64,000 nucleotides of DNA from Arion vulgaris. Lineage: Eukaryota; Mollusca; Gastropoda; Stylommatophora; Arionidae. Positions 38,303 through 50,300 of this stretch are shown one piece after another (the first letter of the stretch is position 1; each line of letters begins with the position of its first letter). The DNA lies in contig CM036756.1 in assembly GCA_020796225.1 (NCBI GenBank), positions 57,504,616 through 57,568,615 of the forward strand, given 5' to 3'. The notes beneath the pieces were generated by a model. It searched no databases. It was given only the letters and a program-made list of their open reading frames with translations, and was not told the DNA's origin. The position numbers and the translations under genes are program-made.

Positions 38303-41300
38303 TATATATATATGAAGTACAGTGTACCATGTTGAACAGTAAGTGTTTGTGCTTAGAATTGTGAAATTTTGATACTGATAATTTGCTTATGTGATTAGAA
38401 AGGTGATCCAGCACAAGAAAAAAGCAGTGTGATTTTGCCAGAAGGATGGAAATGGGATGATGACTGGAAGATTGATCTCAACAGAGCAGTAGACGAGGAA
38501 GGTCAGTGCATAATCATTTAGATAATATATGTTTCAATTTTAATAAATGGAGCGGAGATCCAAATTTTTACCAGCTGCTTCTTCTTCTTCTTTTGTCGTC
38601 ACACTGCTACCGGGTTGTTGCCCAGTGTCGTGGTTTTCTGTTTTTGTCTTGCGCTGTTCTGGTGGCTTGTGTGATTGTTAATTTTACTCTTTCACAGGAT
38701 TCTGCTACGCCAGCTACCCGCTACTTATCTCAAATGAATTTTGATGATGATAAGGAGCGTTCAAAGAAGTAGAAATAAAAATTGTTTGCACCATCACTAG
38801 AATTGATATGTTACTGACAGATGGCAAAACAAAAGTGGGAGATTAAAGACATCTTGGCAAAAAAACTATGGATGCTGAGATGAAAATTAAGTACCAGTAC
38901 TTGGGAAAAGACTTCTGAAAAACGAGATGAAAGTCATGAACCAGTGCTTCTACAACCATCAAGGGATAGCTACAAATTTGGCAAAGTAAAGAAAGTTGGT
39001 TTCTGCCCTACATAATAATAATAATTCCTCTTATACCATTATATGTTACATAGGGCCTGCAAGCAATTTCTTCATACCGCTCTATCCTGGGCAACTCGTT
39101 CAATCTCCTCCATGGAACAGACTGATATTTCTTGCCTCTCTCAGCAAACTTTGTTTCAGGGTCTCCTTTGGTCGTCCTCTCTTTCTTGAACCGTCTGCAT
39201 CCCGATTCAATGCCTGTTTGATAATCTTTGATCATTTCTTCTCAAGGTGTGCCCAACATATCTCCATCTTCTCCTTCTTATAACAGCTGTTACTAGTGGT
39301 TGACCAAGTTGGTGTCTGCCCTACATAAGACCATAAAATGTGATGCTTATTGAGTGCTTCCGTTTTTGATGATCAAGAAAATAATAATTGTGATCTCTCA
39401 GTTTACAAAATTAGCAGCATTAACTGATTCAGTACCAGGTTTTTCACCTCTGGACGGAATTATTTTTAGCTTCAAAATATTGCACACATACTTTAGTTAA
39501 ATTAAAATATTGTTTCTAAATATGATTTAAAGTTGAACTTATTATATATCAAATTAAAGATAAATGATTGTACTTTCATAACATATTTATTGTATGCGAA
39601 AATATAATGTTGTGTTGACTGTGCATGACAAATATTAGCATGTAATAAAAAAATTAATTGAAATTGTGAGAACAAAAATCCAACTTACCAAGGGCCTTGA
39701 GGAACAATATGGTGAATAAGTCAGTGTAACTGCTCTCTTTATATAAGTAATCCATTTATGAATACACAAAAATTAAGAAAATATTGATGGAATATATGGT
39801 TTACTAACTGTTTGCAAATTAGCAACACGACCATCTTTGAAGAAATTTCCATTAAAAATTGTCAAATTGAAGATTTCACATACTAAACATTCATGTCTCA
39901 TAATATATAATCACATACAGTGGAAATTATAGCAATATTTACAGGAATAAAGAACTAAAGTATATGAATAATAGTCCTAACATAGCAACTATATAACTTC
40001 TCTCCAAGTAGACTGTGTAGGTTCTGTCTGAATCCTTCTTTTTGTTGCAATCCTACTGGAACCTGACTGGGGCAACGCCCTCTCGCAGCTGGTTGGGAAA
40101 CACTACTAGTATTATTTAAATTATTAATAATCGACGTATTTAAATCACAAACTTCTGTGTCATCAGAAGCTTCACTATCTTCACTATCAGTATCTACATC
40201 TTCATGCAACCAATCTCGCGCTTCTGCAGCTGTAAAACATGCAGAACGAGCTGATAACAAACCATTTCTAGACTCTGAATTGTTAGACATTATTTTTTAA
40301 TCACAGGGTAACTTGAAAACGAAAATTAAACTTGGTTTCACTTCTGATTCTAGTCAAAACCACGATGTTGTGATTTGGTTATCGTTAGTACTTCCTTTCT
40401 ACTTAGTTTTCGGTTGATATAAAACTACAATCGGAGTGAAAATTAATAAAACTCAACGCAATAGTAGCCGTCTTTTAAAAGACGCTTGGGACACGCAGAT
40501 AAGAAATATGTGCACTAGAGTGTTCCACGGGACCGAATCAGTTAAATGAATCATTCTTTCAGATCAAAAGTCATGTGTATTAATAAAATTAGATGTAATT
40601 TTGCCATTGTGTTGCCGGGGCTCACAGGGGGACCAAAGAAAAGTGACACTGCCACCTACAAGGCATGTCTTAAGAAGCGACTGTAGTAGGAGCATATTGA
40701 AGCTGCCCTAGTAAATAAAAGCGTCGCAGAAATCAGATGTGCTGGCCTACTTGTAGACCTACTTGTAGGCGCATAACTGGCGCAACGTGCAATCACTCTG
40801 AGGCTCAGATCACATATAAATCACAAAGAGTAGTTAACAAGTGGTGATTATGGAGCGTTGAAGAAGATGTAATTTATCCATCAATGTTTTCATAGGTGCT
40901 CACCTCTTGTTTCAAAGGTATCCGGTTTGCTCCCTTGTGGAGCCATTGAAATATTTTTAAAGAGATCCTTGATCTCAGTGTAGGTGAGATCGAGTTCCTA
41001 GTCCAATTGGAGATGGACAACAAAATGTAGGTCCTGTGTTAATGTTGAGCACTATAAAGAATCAATGGCTGTTAAAAATCGAGAAGAGCAGGCTGGACAG
41101 CCATATTAAAAAAATTAAAATCGTGACATATCCTTTACAGGACTTCACCATCAGCCACAGGAAACGAGTCATCGATTTTCTAGTCACCACTTATACATTC
41201 AGTAGTTTGCCATTGCTTTCGGAACGGTGAGGTTTATTTTTACTATTCTTAAAAATCCACGGGATCGAATTTGCTTCCAAACTGTCTGCCGCAGAGTTTG

Positions 41301-44300
41301 AACCAGGTACACTTGGGTTGTGATTGAGCTCACTACAATTTAAGCTACAGACACCAACTGAAAGCCAATACCCATGGAAAATTCATTACACAAATTTCAA
41401 AATAACATTCTTTCAAAATGTTTTTATCATCTTCTAAATTACATTGGGGAAATAGCCAGTGCTGTGGAGTTTGTGCACTGCCGTTGAGATCTTCCTGTGT
41501 AAGAAAGAGATTGAAGCACACATGGTTACTCACAAAATGCAACGATGATGGTCCTATCAATCAATCAATCAATCAATCACGCTGTGGTGATGTACTTTAA
41601 GAAAATGTTTTAAATACATTTGCTTTAAGATGTTTCTTTATCACTGCACTGTACAAGTCTGTAGAAATGATAATAAAGCTGTCATTATTACCAGGTTGGG
41701 AGTACTGTGTTGATGCTGCAGTAGGTGGTTATGGACCTATAGAGAAGCCATACAATCTTTACCGCCGTCGACGTTGGCCAGAACAAGAACTTACATCCAA
41801 GAGATTTTTAGAAGGAAAGAAATTGAAGTATGCTGTTACATTGCCATATTTTTGCTTTCATTTTTCTGAAATAACTTCTTTCATTTTTTTGTATAGATAA
41901 ACCTTTAACTCCATAATTATTTTACATCCGGATGCATTTACTTTGTAAAGTATTCTGAACTAGCCAGTCTAATGGTTTTGCGTCATCTTAAAAAATACTG
42001 TGAGTCAGTATATCGGCTCTGCAGGATGAAAGGGTTAAACTTGTTTCATTTTTTGAAAAGAGAACTTGTCAAATTAATTATACAGGTCGTTCAAGATAAA
42101 AGTGGCCTTTAAAGGGAGCACCAATCTAGCATATATTTGTAAAAATGAAAAGGTTCAATTATGACGTAGTATAGATCAAGTACGCAAGTTTTTTGTGATG
42201 TGTAATTATGGTGTGGGAAGGGGGCGATGAGCAAATGTGACATAGGACGAGCTAGTCAGAACTGATTTAAATAGTAAATAGACAAAACGCAATGTATAAC
42301 TGGCAACTTTTAATTTGTCAGTCGGACTACTTTTATCTTGAACACCCTGTATAACTGTCATCATCATCAGTCCTTGTCATTCTCAAGAGCACAAGACAGA
42401 GACCAAATATGTCCGCTCAAATGAGGAGTTTGAATTTTTCTGGTTCTTGTTTGTTTGTTAGGTGATGTATTAAGGGGGATTCGGGTCTTGAAACTTTTTC
42501 GTTGCTTTGGTATTAATGTAGAATTTGTATAACAATTTTGAAAGATTATGACTTAGAATAGTAGAAAAAATTAGTTTAAAAAAATGTCAACGGGTTGCCA
42601 TGGAAACAATAAAAAATGGCCACCAAACACAAAATTTCAAATCCCTAAGGCTCTGAAGTTAATGAATATAAATGAATTCTGTTTTCACTCTAAGGTGAGC
42701 AATTGTAATATCTAAAGAATTACACATGATTTTAGGATATATTAAATATTACATTTTTATGAATTTTTGGGAAACACACCCCCAAAAACAGCTTTTTTTA
42801 CCGAATTTTGAGGGAATTTTTACCCAAAAAATTTTTAAAAATTAAATATTTAATATATCCTAAAAATCATGTGTAATATTTTAGATATTACAATTGCGCA
42901 TACAATTGTTCTGTTTCCCATTTATTCTTTCTCTCCTCCCTGTTGTCGTTTTTCACTTGTGCCTTGAAATACTGTATAATCATTAATACATCACTTAGCC
43001 ATTTGATGGGTTTCTGTGGATAAGTGGTTAAGCCTTTGCCTTGCATCCCGATTATCACGAGTTCGTGGGTTGATCCCATAAGGCTCAGTCCCTCTCATCA
43101 GAATTGAAAATCCACTTGCTGAGAGTAATGCACAAAGCACAAACTCGTAGCTTTGACTACGATGCTAGAAATCTATGGAAAAAATACACTCTTGAATAAA
43201 ATGATGAGATCCAGATTTCCACACACAACCTTCAAAAGACAAGACAACTACTTAACCATCTAATCACAAAGACCCCCAATTGTGTGTGGAAGACATTACT
43301 ATGGAGTACAATGGTTAAGCATATATTTATCTTGTCTTTATGAAGTAGGATTACTTTGTTATAGTTGTGAAAATTATTTCAGTGAGTTTGAACTTTTTGT
43401 TTTGTTGATGTCTACCATACTATGCAAGTTTTTTTTTATTAGTAGATATCTGCTAAGGATGGAGGTATATTCAAATATTTTTTTTTTTCAGGAAGGGCAA
43501 GAAAAATTGGAAGTACAAGGCTGGGAATATGCTCCATTATTTCAGACAAAGTTTCATGTAGATAGAAGAGCAATGGATATGGTTCGACGTCGCCGTTGGC
43601 ATCGTAAAATGATTTCTGTTGGCAATCGAGAGTCATTTTATATGAGCGTGATACGGAAGGTAACATTCATTATAAATACATTACTAAAAAGTTTTCTTTG
43701 AACATTTTGGAATTTTCACAAAGTTAAAACAATTAATTTCTTCCTTTCTCAACATTTTCCACAAAAATGTTTTTACCATCTTCAAAATTACTTTAGTGAC
43801 CCTCGCTAGTGCTATGTTCGTGCTCTGCTGCTAAGATCTTCCTGTGTAAGAAAAATATTGGAGCACACATGGTTATTCAACAAAGTGCAGTAATGATGGT
43901 TTTATAAATCAAGTGTGATTAATATTTTTGTGGCATCATTTAATTTTACTGATTGCAACAAAAACATCATTTTATGTAATATTTAACTCAAGTAGTATCA
44001 TGTCCCTTGCGGAACATTGTTTTCATCACAGACTGAAAAACTCTGTCTTTAGTAAGTCCTCCAGTGTCATGTTCAATGTTTCTTTGATGTCCTGCTGCCA
44101 CCTTCGTCTTGGTCTTCCCCTGCCTCATACTCCATAAACCATGCCTTCCATTACCATTCTCTCCAAACCACTGTGATATTTAACATGGCCAACAATTTTT
44201 ATCTTCTGGGACATGATATTATTTATGACCCAATGCTTCTCGATATGCAGGTCTTGTAGGATGTCATTCTATCTTCTCTTCTCTGGTCAGGATGTTCTAA

Positions 44301-47300
44301 GAACTTTTCTATAGCATCTTGTTTCATAAGCTTCAATTTTGTTTTTTAATGTTTGTGTTATGGCCCACGATTCACATCCATATGTTGCCACCGGGAATAT
44401 GCATGTTCTCAGAAGTCTTACTTTTGTTTCTTTGCTTGTGTCATGCCATAGTTTCTTCATGCTGACCACCCTCTGGAAAGCCATGCTAACTTCTTTCGTA
44501 CAATCTCCATTGTTGTTAATTATAGAGCCACGATATTCAAAATATGTGGTTAAGTTCTAATTATCTTCATTATTGATGGTAGTTTTGGGTTGAGATTTTG
44601 CTCTGTCGGTGGACATTATTTTAGTTTTCTTTGTATTCAGAAAAAGGTTCTTATCTTCGCTGTGTTCTTTGACAGACTGAATTAGCTGTTCCAATCCCTT
44701 GGCACTATTTGAGAGAACTGTGTTATCTGCGTACTTTAATTCTAGAATCCTATTTCCACCAATTGTTAAATGGGTCAAATAAATGTTTTGCAGTTTTTGT
44801 CATTCCTAACATTTCTCATTATGTATTCTGTATAGAAACTCTGCCAATGCCGGTTCCAAGCCCGGATGAAAAGGAGGAGGACTTGTGCGTGAGGCCAGCT
44901 ACCTCATCACAAGAAATTTAAATAGCTACAGAAACTTGTAAGAAAGGAAGCCATACCGGTAAACCGACCAGCCAGGTGGTGTGCGGTGCACCTAGTGCAT
45001 CAATGACGGTTGCTGATGAAAGCGCTCTGCGGAAGTCAGCAACCCGACTCTACATTACTTGGCCTCAAAGACACACACTAAAATTGGATTTTGGAATGTG
45101 AGAACAATGGCCACGGCTACAAAATCAGCCCAAATTGCAGAAGAAATGAAGAGATACGAGCTGAACATACTGGGGTTAAGTGAGGTGAGATGGCCTGGAA
45201 CAGATAGAAGAGTAGTTAGTGGATTAACTTTCATATATTCAGGAAGAGAAGATGGTAAGCATTTTGAAGGAGTGGGTATAATAAATGACACCTAGAGTAG
45301 CAAAGAGCATGTTAGAATGGGAACCCATCTTGAGTCGGATAATTAGAGCCCGCTTCAGTACCAGGCATGTCAATATGACAATACTGCAGTGTTATGCACC
45401 AACAAATGAGGCTGACGATGATAAGAAAGACACATTTTATGAGCAACTACAAGATCAAATTAACAAGACCCAAAAACATGATCTGTTAGTAGTAATGGGG
45501 ACTTTAATGCCAAGGTTGGAAGTGATAATGTAGGGGTAGAGAGGCTATAGGAAAACAAGGAATAAACACAATGAATGAGAATGGAGAAAGACTGGCGGAG
45601 TTATGTATGCTGTCAAACTTAGTAATTGGAGGTACCATCTTTGCACATAAGGAAATTCAGAAACTTACTTGGCACTCACCAGATGGAGTGATCAGGAATC
45701 AGATTGACCATATGTGCATAAATACACAATTTAGAACATCATTGCTGGATGTCCGTGCATACAGAGGGGCAGATGTAGGAAGTGATCATAATTTATGCAT
45801 AGGTAAATTGAAACTGAAATTGAAAATTCACCATACTAAAAAATAACAACTGCGAATAGACAGTCAAAGACTACAAAATAATGAGGTAAAGAGGAATATC
45901 AGCTCGAACTTAAGAATAGGTTCGAGTTACTCAATGAGTGAAAATGAACAGAACATTGAAGACAAATGGACTAAGATAAAGGACACACTATTGGGGGCAG
46001 CAAATAGTAGGGCAGGATTAAAGACGAAAGACAGAAAACCCTGGATAAGCGATGACACCTGGAAGTGTATTCAAGAAAGAAGAAAGATGAAACTAGCAAT
46101 ATTTAATACTAAGGATGCAACGGATGAAATCCAAGCTAAAGAGGAATATAGACAAAAAGACAAGGAAGTGAAAAGAGCAGCTAGAAGAGATAAAAGAGCA
46201 TATGTCAATCGACTGGCCGAAGAAGGGGAAAAGGCAGCTAAGACTTGAAACAGTAAAATGCTATACAACACACTAAAACAACTTACTGGAACTTTTGTTT
46301 CAAAGGGTGGCCCAATCAAGAGTAAAGATGGTAAAGTTCTAACATCAGATACCGAGCAGAAGAAAAGATGGGCAGAACATTTTGAAGAAATATTAAATAG
46401 ACCTGATCCACCAGTACTACTCAAGTTTGACGAAGAGGCAGAAACAGCTCCTACCATTAACGAAGAAATGATAAGTGTAGCTGAGGTCAAGGAGGCAATC
46501 AATTCCTTGATAAACAATAAGGCAGCGGGTGATGACAACATTACTGCAGAAATGCTCAAAGCGGCTGATGATACAACTATTAGCCAGGTGCAAGAACTAT
46601 TTAATAAAGTATGGGAAGAAGAAATTGTCCCAGATCAATGGAAGAAGGAATAATTATTAAGATCCCAAAAAGGTGATCTCAAAGATTGCAACAACTGGAG
46701 AGGATCACCCTATTATCAGTAATGACCAAGACTTTCTGCAAAATCATTCTTAATAGAATCAAAGGAGCAGTGGACACAACCCTGAGAGAAGAACAAGCTG
46801 GTTTTAGACCTGGGAGAAGCTGCTTAGACCAAATAATTACCCTACGACTAATTTTGGAGGAACATATTGAGAAGCAACAACCACTCATACTAAATTTCAT
46901 CGATTTTAAAAAGTCTTTGATAGTCTCACAGAATCTCTCTGTGGAATATTCTGAGATGCTATGGAATACCAGACAAAATAATAACATTATAAAGAGCCTC
47001 TATGATGGTTCACAGTGTGCAGTTCGCACTGATGGTGGACACAGCGACTGGTTTATGGTTGAAACCGGAGTAAAGCAAGGCTGTATTCTATCTCCGCTAT
47101 TGTTTGGAGTGGCCATTGACTGGGTGATGCAAAAATGTTGCAGGGGCAAACTGGCATCGATTGGGTAGAAAATAGTCAACTAGAAGATTTGGATTTTGCA
47201 GATGATATTGCCTTGTTAAGTAGAAACAACCAAGATATGCAAAGAAAAACAGACAACTTGTCATCTATAGCATCAAAAGTTGGACTGCAGATAAGCTATG

Positions 47301-50300
47301 AAAAACAAATATAATGAAGACACCTATGGCAAGTAATGCAGATATCACACTGGAATCTAAAATGATAAAAATAACAGAGCAGTTCACCTATTTGGGTAGC
47401 AATTTTGATTGCACAGGAAATGTTAAAAAGAAATTATGATACGAATTGGCAAAGCAACATCAGCTTTTAAAAGTCGAAATAAAATATGGAACTGCAAGTT
47501 ATATAGTATTAAAACTAAATTACGAATTTTCAATTCAAATGTTGTATCAATCTAACATATGCCAGCGAGAGTTGGAAAATGATTAAGATATAGAAAGCAA
47601 GTTGAATGCATTTGAAAATAGATGTCTCAGAAAAATAATGAATATAAAATGGAACGAATTCAGGAGAAGTGATGAAATCAGAGACATGTCTGGTCAACCA
47701 CTAGTGACAACTGTTATAAGAAAGAGAAGATGGAGATATATTGGGCACACCTTGAGGAGAAATGATCAAAGAATATCAAAGCAGGCATTGAAGTGGGATG
47801 CAATGGGTTCAAGAAAGAGAGGTCGACCTAAGGAGACCCTGAAACGAACTTTGCTGAGAGAGGCAGGAAATATCGGTCTCAGTTCCATGGAGGAGATTGA
47901 GCGAGTTGCCCAGGATAGAGCGGTATGGAGAAATTACTTGCAGGCCCTATGTAACGTATAACGGTACGAGAGGAGTTATTATTATTATTATTCTGTATAG
48001 ATGTTGAATAAATATGGAGAGTATGCATCCTTGTCTTACTCCCCTTTGCACTTTGAACCATTCTGATGTTTCTCCAGCTATTCTGACTGCTGCTTGTTGT
48101 TTGTGATAAAGTGTTTCTGTTAAGTTGATCAAATGTGATGGGAACCCCAGGGCTTTCATGTTGTTCCACAATTTCTGATGTTGCACATAGTTGAATGCTT
48201 TGGTGTAATCTGCAAAACAGGTATGGAGATCCACAGTATATTCTTTGCATTTCTCATGTTACTCATGTTAAAAATGTGGTATCTGGTGCCTCTGTCATGT
48301 CTGAAGCCTGTCTGGACTTCATGCAGTTCATATTCTAACTTTCTTCCTATCCTTTCCATGATGATCTGCAGAAGGATTTTGCTGGCATGGCAGAATAATG
48401 CGATAGTATGGTAATTGTTGCACATCTACAAGTTTCCTATCTTTAGGATGGGGATGTATATTGACCTTTTCAATGTCTAAAACATTAAAATAACTATATC
48501 ATTTGTTTAACCTCAATCATACAGGGCACCATCGATGATATAGAGCAAGGGTCTGAATATACGACTACCCTCGTAGCACCTATAAATTTTCTCTATATTA
48601 GCGGTGAGTATAATGAAATGTTATGTATAGTTTTAATTTTGTAACATTACCGATATAATTTTGCATTTGGAATATAGTTTGAGATAAATTTATAAAAAAA
48701 CAAAATATAAAGAGATTGAAATGAAGTATTGCAAATTCTGGTTTGCATACACAACAGTCAGCGTGTTGACAAAATGATCTTTTTTAAGATATACTTAATA
48801 GAATTATATAATTGAGAGTCTCTTTGGGATCAAACTGCTTTCCTAATGTTTCTACGGTCTTAAGTTTGAATCTGGGGGTCTCTGTGGCTAAGTCTTTGTG
48901 TTGAGTTCCGAAGGTAATGGGTTTGAATCCAGAATACACTGTTCTGTTCATGAGTACATTTTTATCTAGACACCCCTAGGATTATTGCAGGAGCTACGGA
49001 ATTCAATTTTGTATAATACTCTCAGCAGGTGGTGTGCCATTTATGCAGAGAGGGACAGAGCCATATGGGGTCAAACCTGGGGCAATGAGTCAACCCTTAA
49101 TAACTTTATTTTAAAAAGTTTGAATCTAGACTTATCGTTTGATTTATAAATGAATTTTTTCTAGAGATGCCTAGGATTGTTGCTGATGCTACGATGTTCA
49201 GCTATGTGTAATACTCTCGGTCTCGGCAGGTGATGTATGATTTATTTAGATAGGGAGCAAAAATATGGAAAACCTATTTCAGTGAAGTCAATTCTTTACT
49301 TTTGAACACTTTTTAGCATTGTCATCACACTCTGAATTTTCTTTTTTTTTCAGTTTCAGTTTGGAATATCTTCATTGCACTTTGGACATGTCAGTAGGTG
49401 CTCTGATCTCCTTTGCAATATCTCAACAGCATTCAGTGACTGACGTCCAGTTCGATTTGATTGATGAGCCTACACATTTCAGTTTCAGTTTGGAATATCT
49501 TCATTGCCTCGAACATGTCATAGGTGCTCATCTCTTGCAATATCTCAACAGCGTCAGTGACTGCGTACAGTTCTATTTTGATTGATGAGGCGACTCGTAT
49601 ACCTGTTGTACCGTTCTTTTCTTGCCACACCAATCTTCAAACCCAGTTCTCGCAATCTAGTAGTTGACGTGGATTGGTTTAGATGAAGGTCTTCTCTGCG
49701 GCCACACTCTATGAAGGCGTTCACGATGTCAGCTCTGTCCATTGGCTGGCCCTCTGATATAGCGGCAGAGCCAGCCAGTTTGTCTGCTCTCTCATTGCCA
49801 ACGACACCCATGTGCCCGGAACAAAGACAAGTGTAATTCTGCAAATTGTTTCGCCTGCAGTGATTCAGTCCATTGCCTGCGCACCGAATCGGCCCCAATG
49901 CACTACTCTGGCTAGAGTCACAAAACTACACTCATGCGTGCATTCTGAGTGACTCATTGAGTATGATCCAGAAGGTGGAGCCTACACATATACCTGTTGT
50001 GCTGCTCTTTTTCTTGCTACACTCTGGATCCTATTTTTACTTAGATCATTTAAACTAAATGGGCCCTAGCTGAAAGTGTTAGTTTCTGAGTACTTACACA
50101 GTAACTCTGGTGATGATTTAATGACAATCATATTTTTGTCCATGGGTGTGAAAATTCATCTCACTGTCTTTTTCTTTTCTCCAATCCGGTTTTGCCTCAC
50201 AGTATCAGGATAAGAAGAGATTTCTAGAACAAGCTTCATAAATAGTGTCTTTCATCGCCTCTGTTATCTCTGAGGTCCATCTTTTGTGGCCGGCCTTTTG

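Larger units (their letters stand above)
44837..47989 (+). mobile_element. RTE-type LINE family C, near full length
   Basis: 3153 bp, the usual RTE size, with a 5' region of about 220 bp, endonuclease, RT, a C-terminal tail and an (ATT)n end. ATTCTGTATAGA flanks it at 44825-44836 and 47990-48001. It is the reference for the 3' ends at 8780, 24950, 38040, 38990 and 59925. Confidence 0.95.
44090..48450 (-). mobile_element. LINE family E (RTE-like), split by a LINE C insertion
   Basis: The RT N-terminal part is at 48430-48002 in reverse ([45 protein letters not shown]). The palm and post-RT part is at 44824-44290 ([22 protein letters not shown]). The + strand RTE at 44837-47989 sits between. 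Frameshifts and stops make it inactive. Confidence 0.88.

Noticed and set aside
46071..46559. 162-codon reverse frame
   Set aside because: Shadow of the RTE reverse transcriptase on the + strand.
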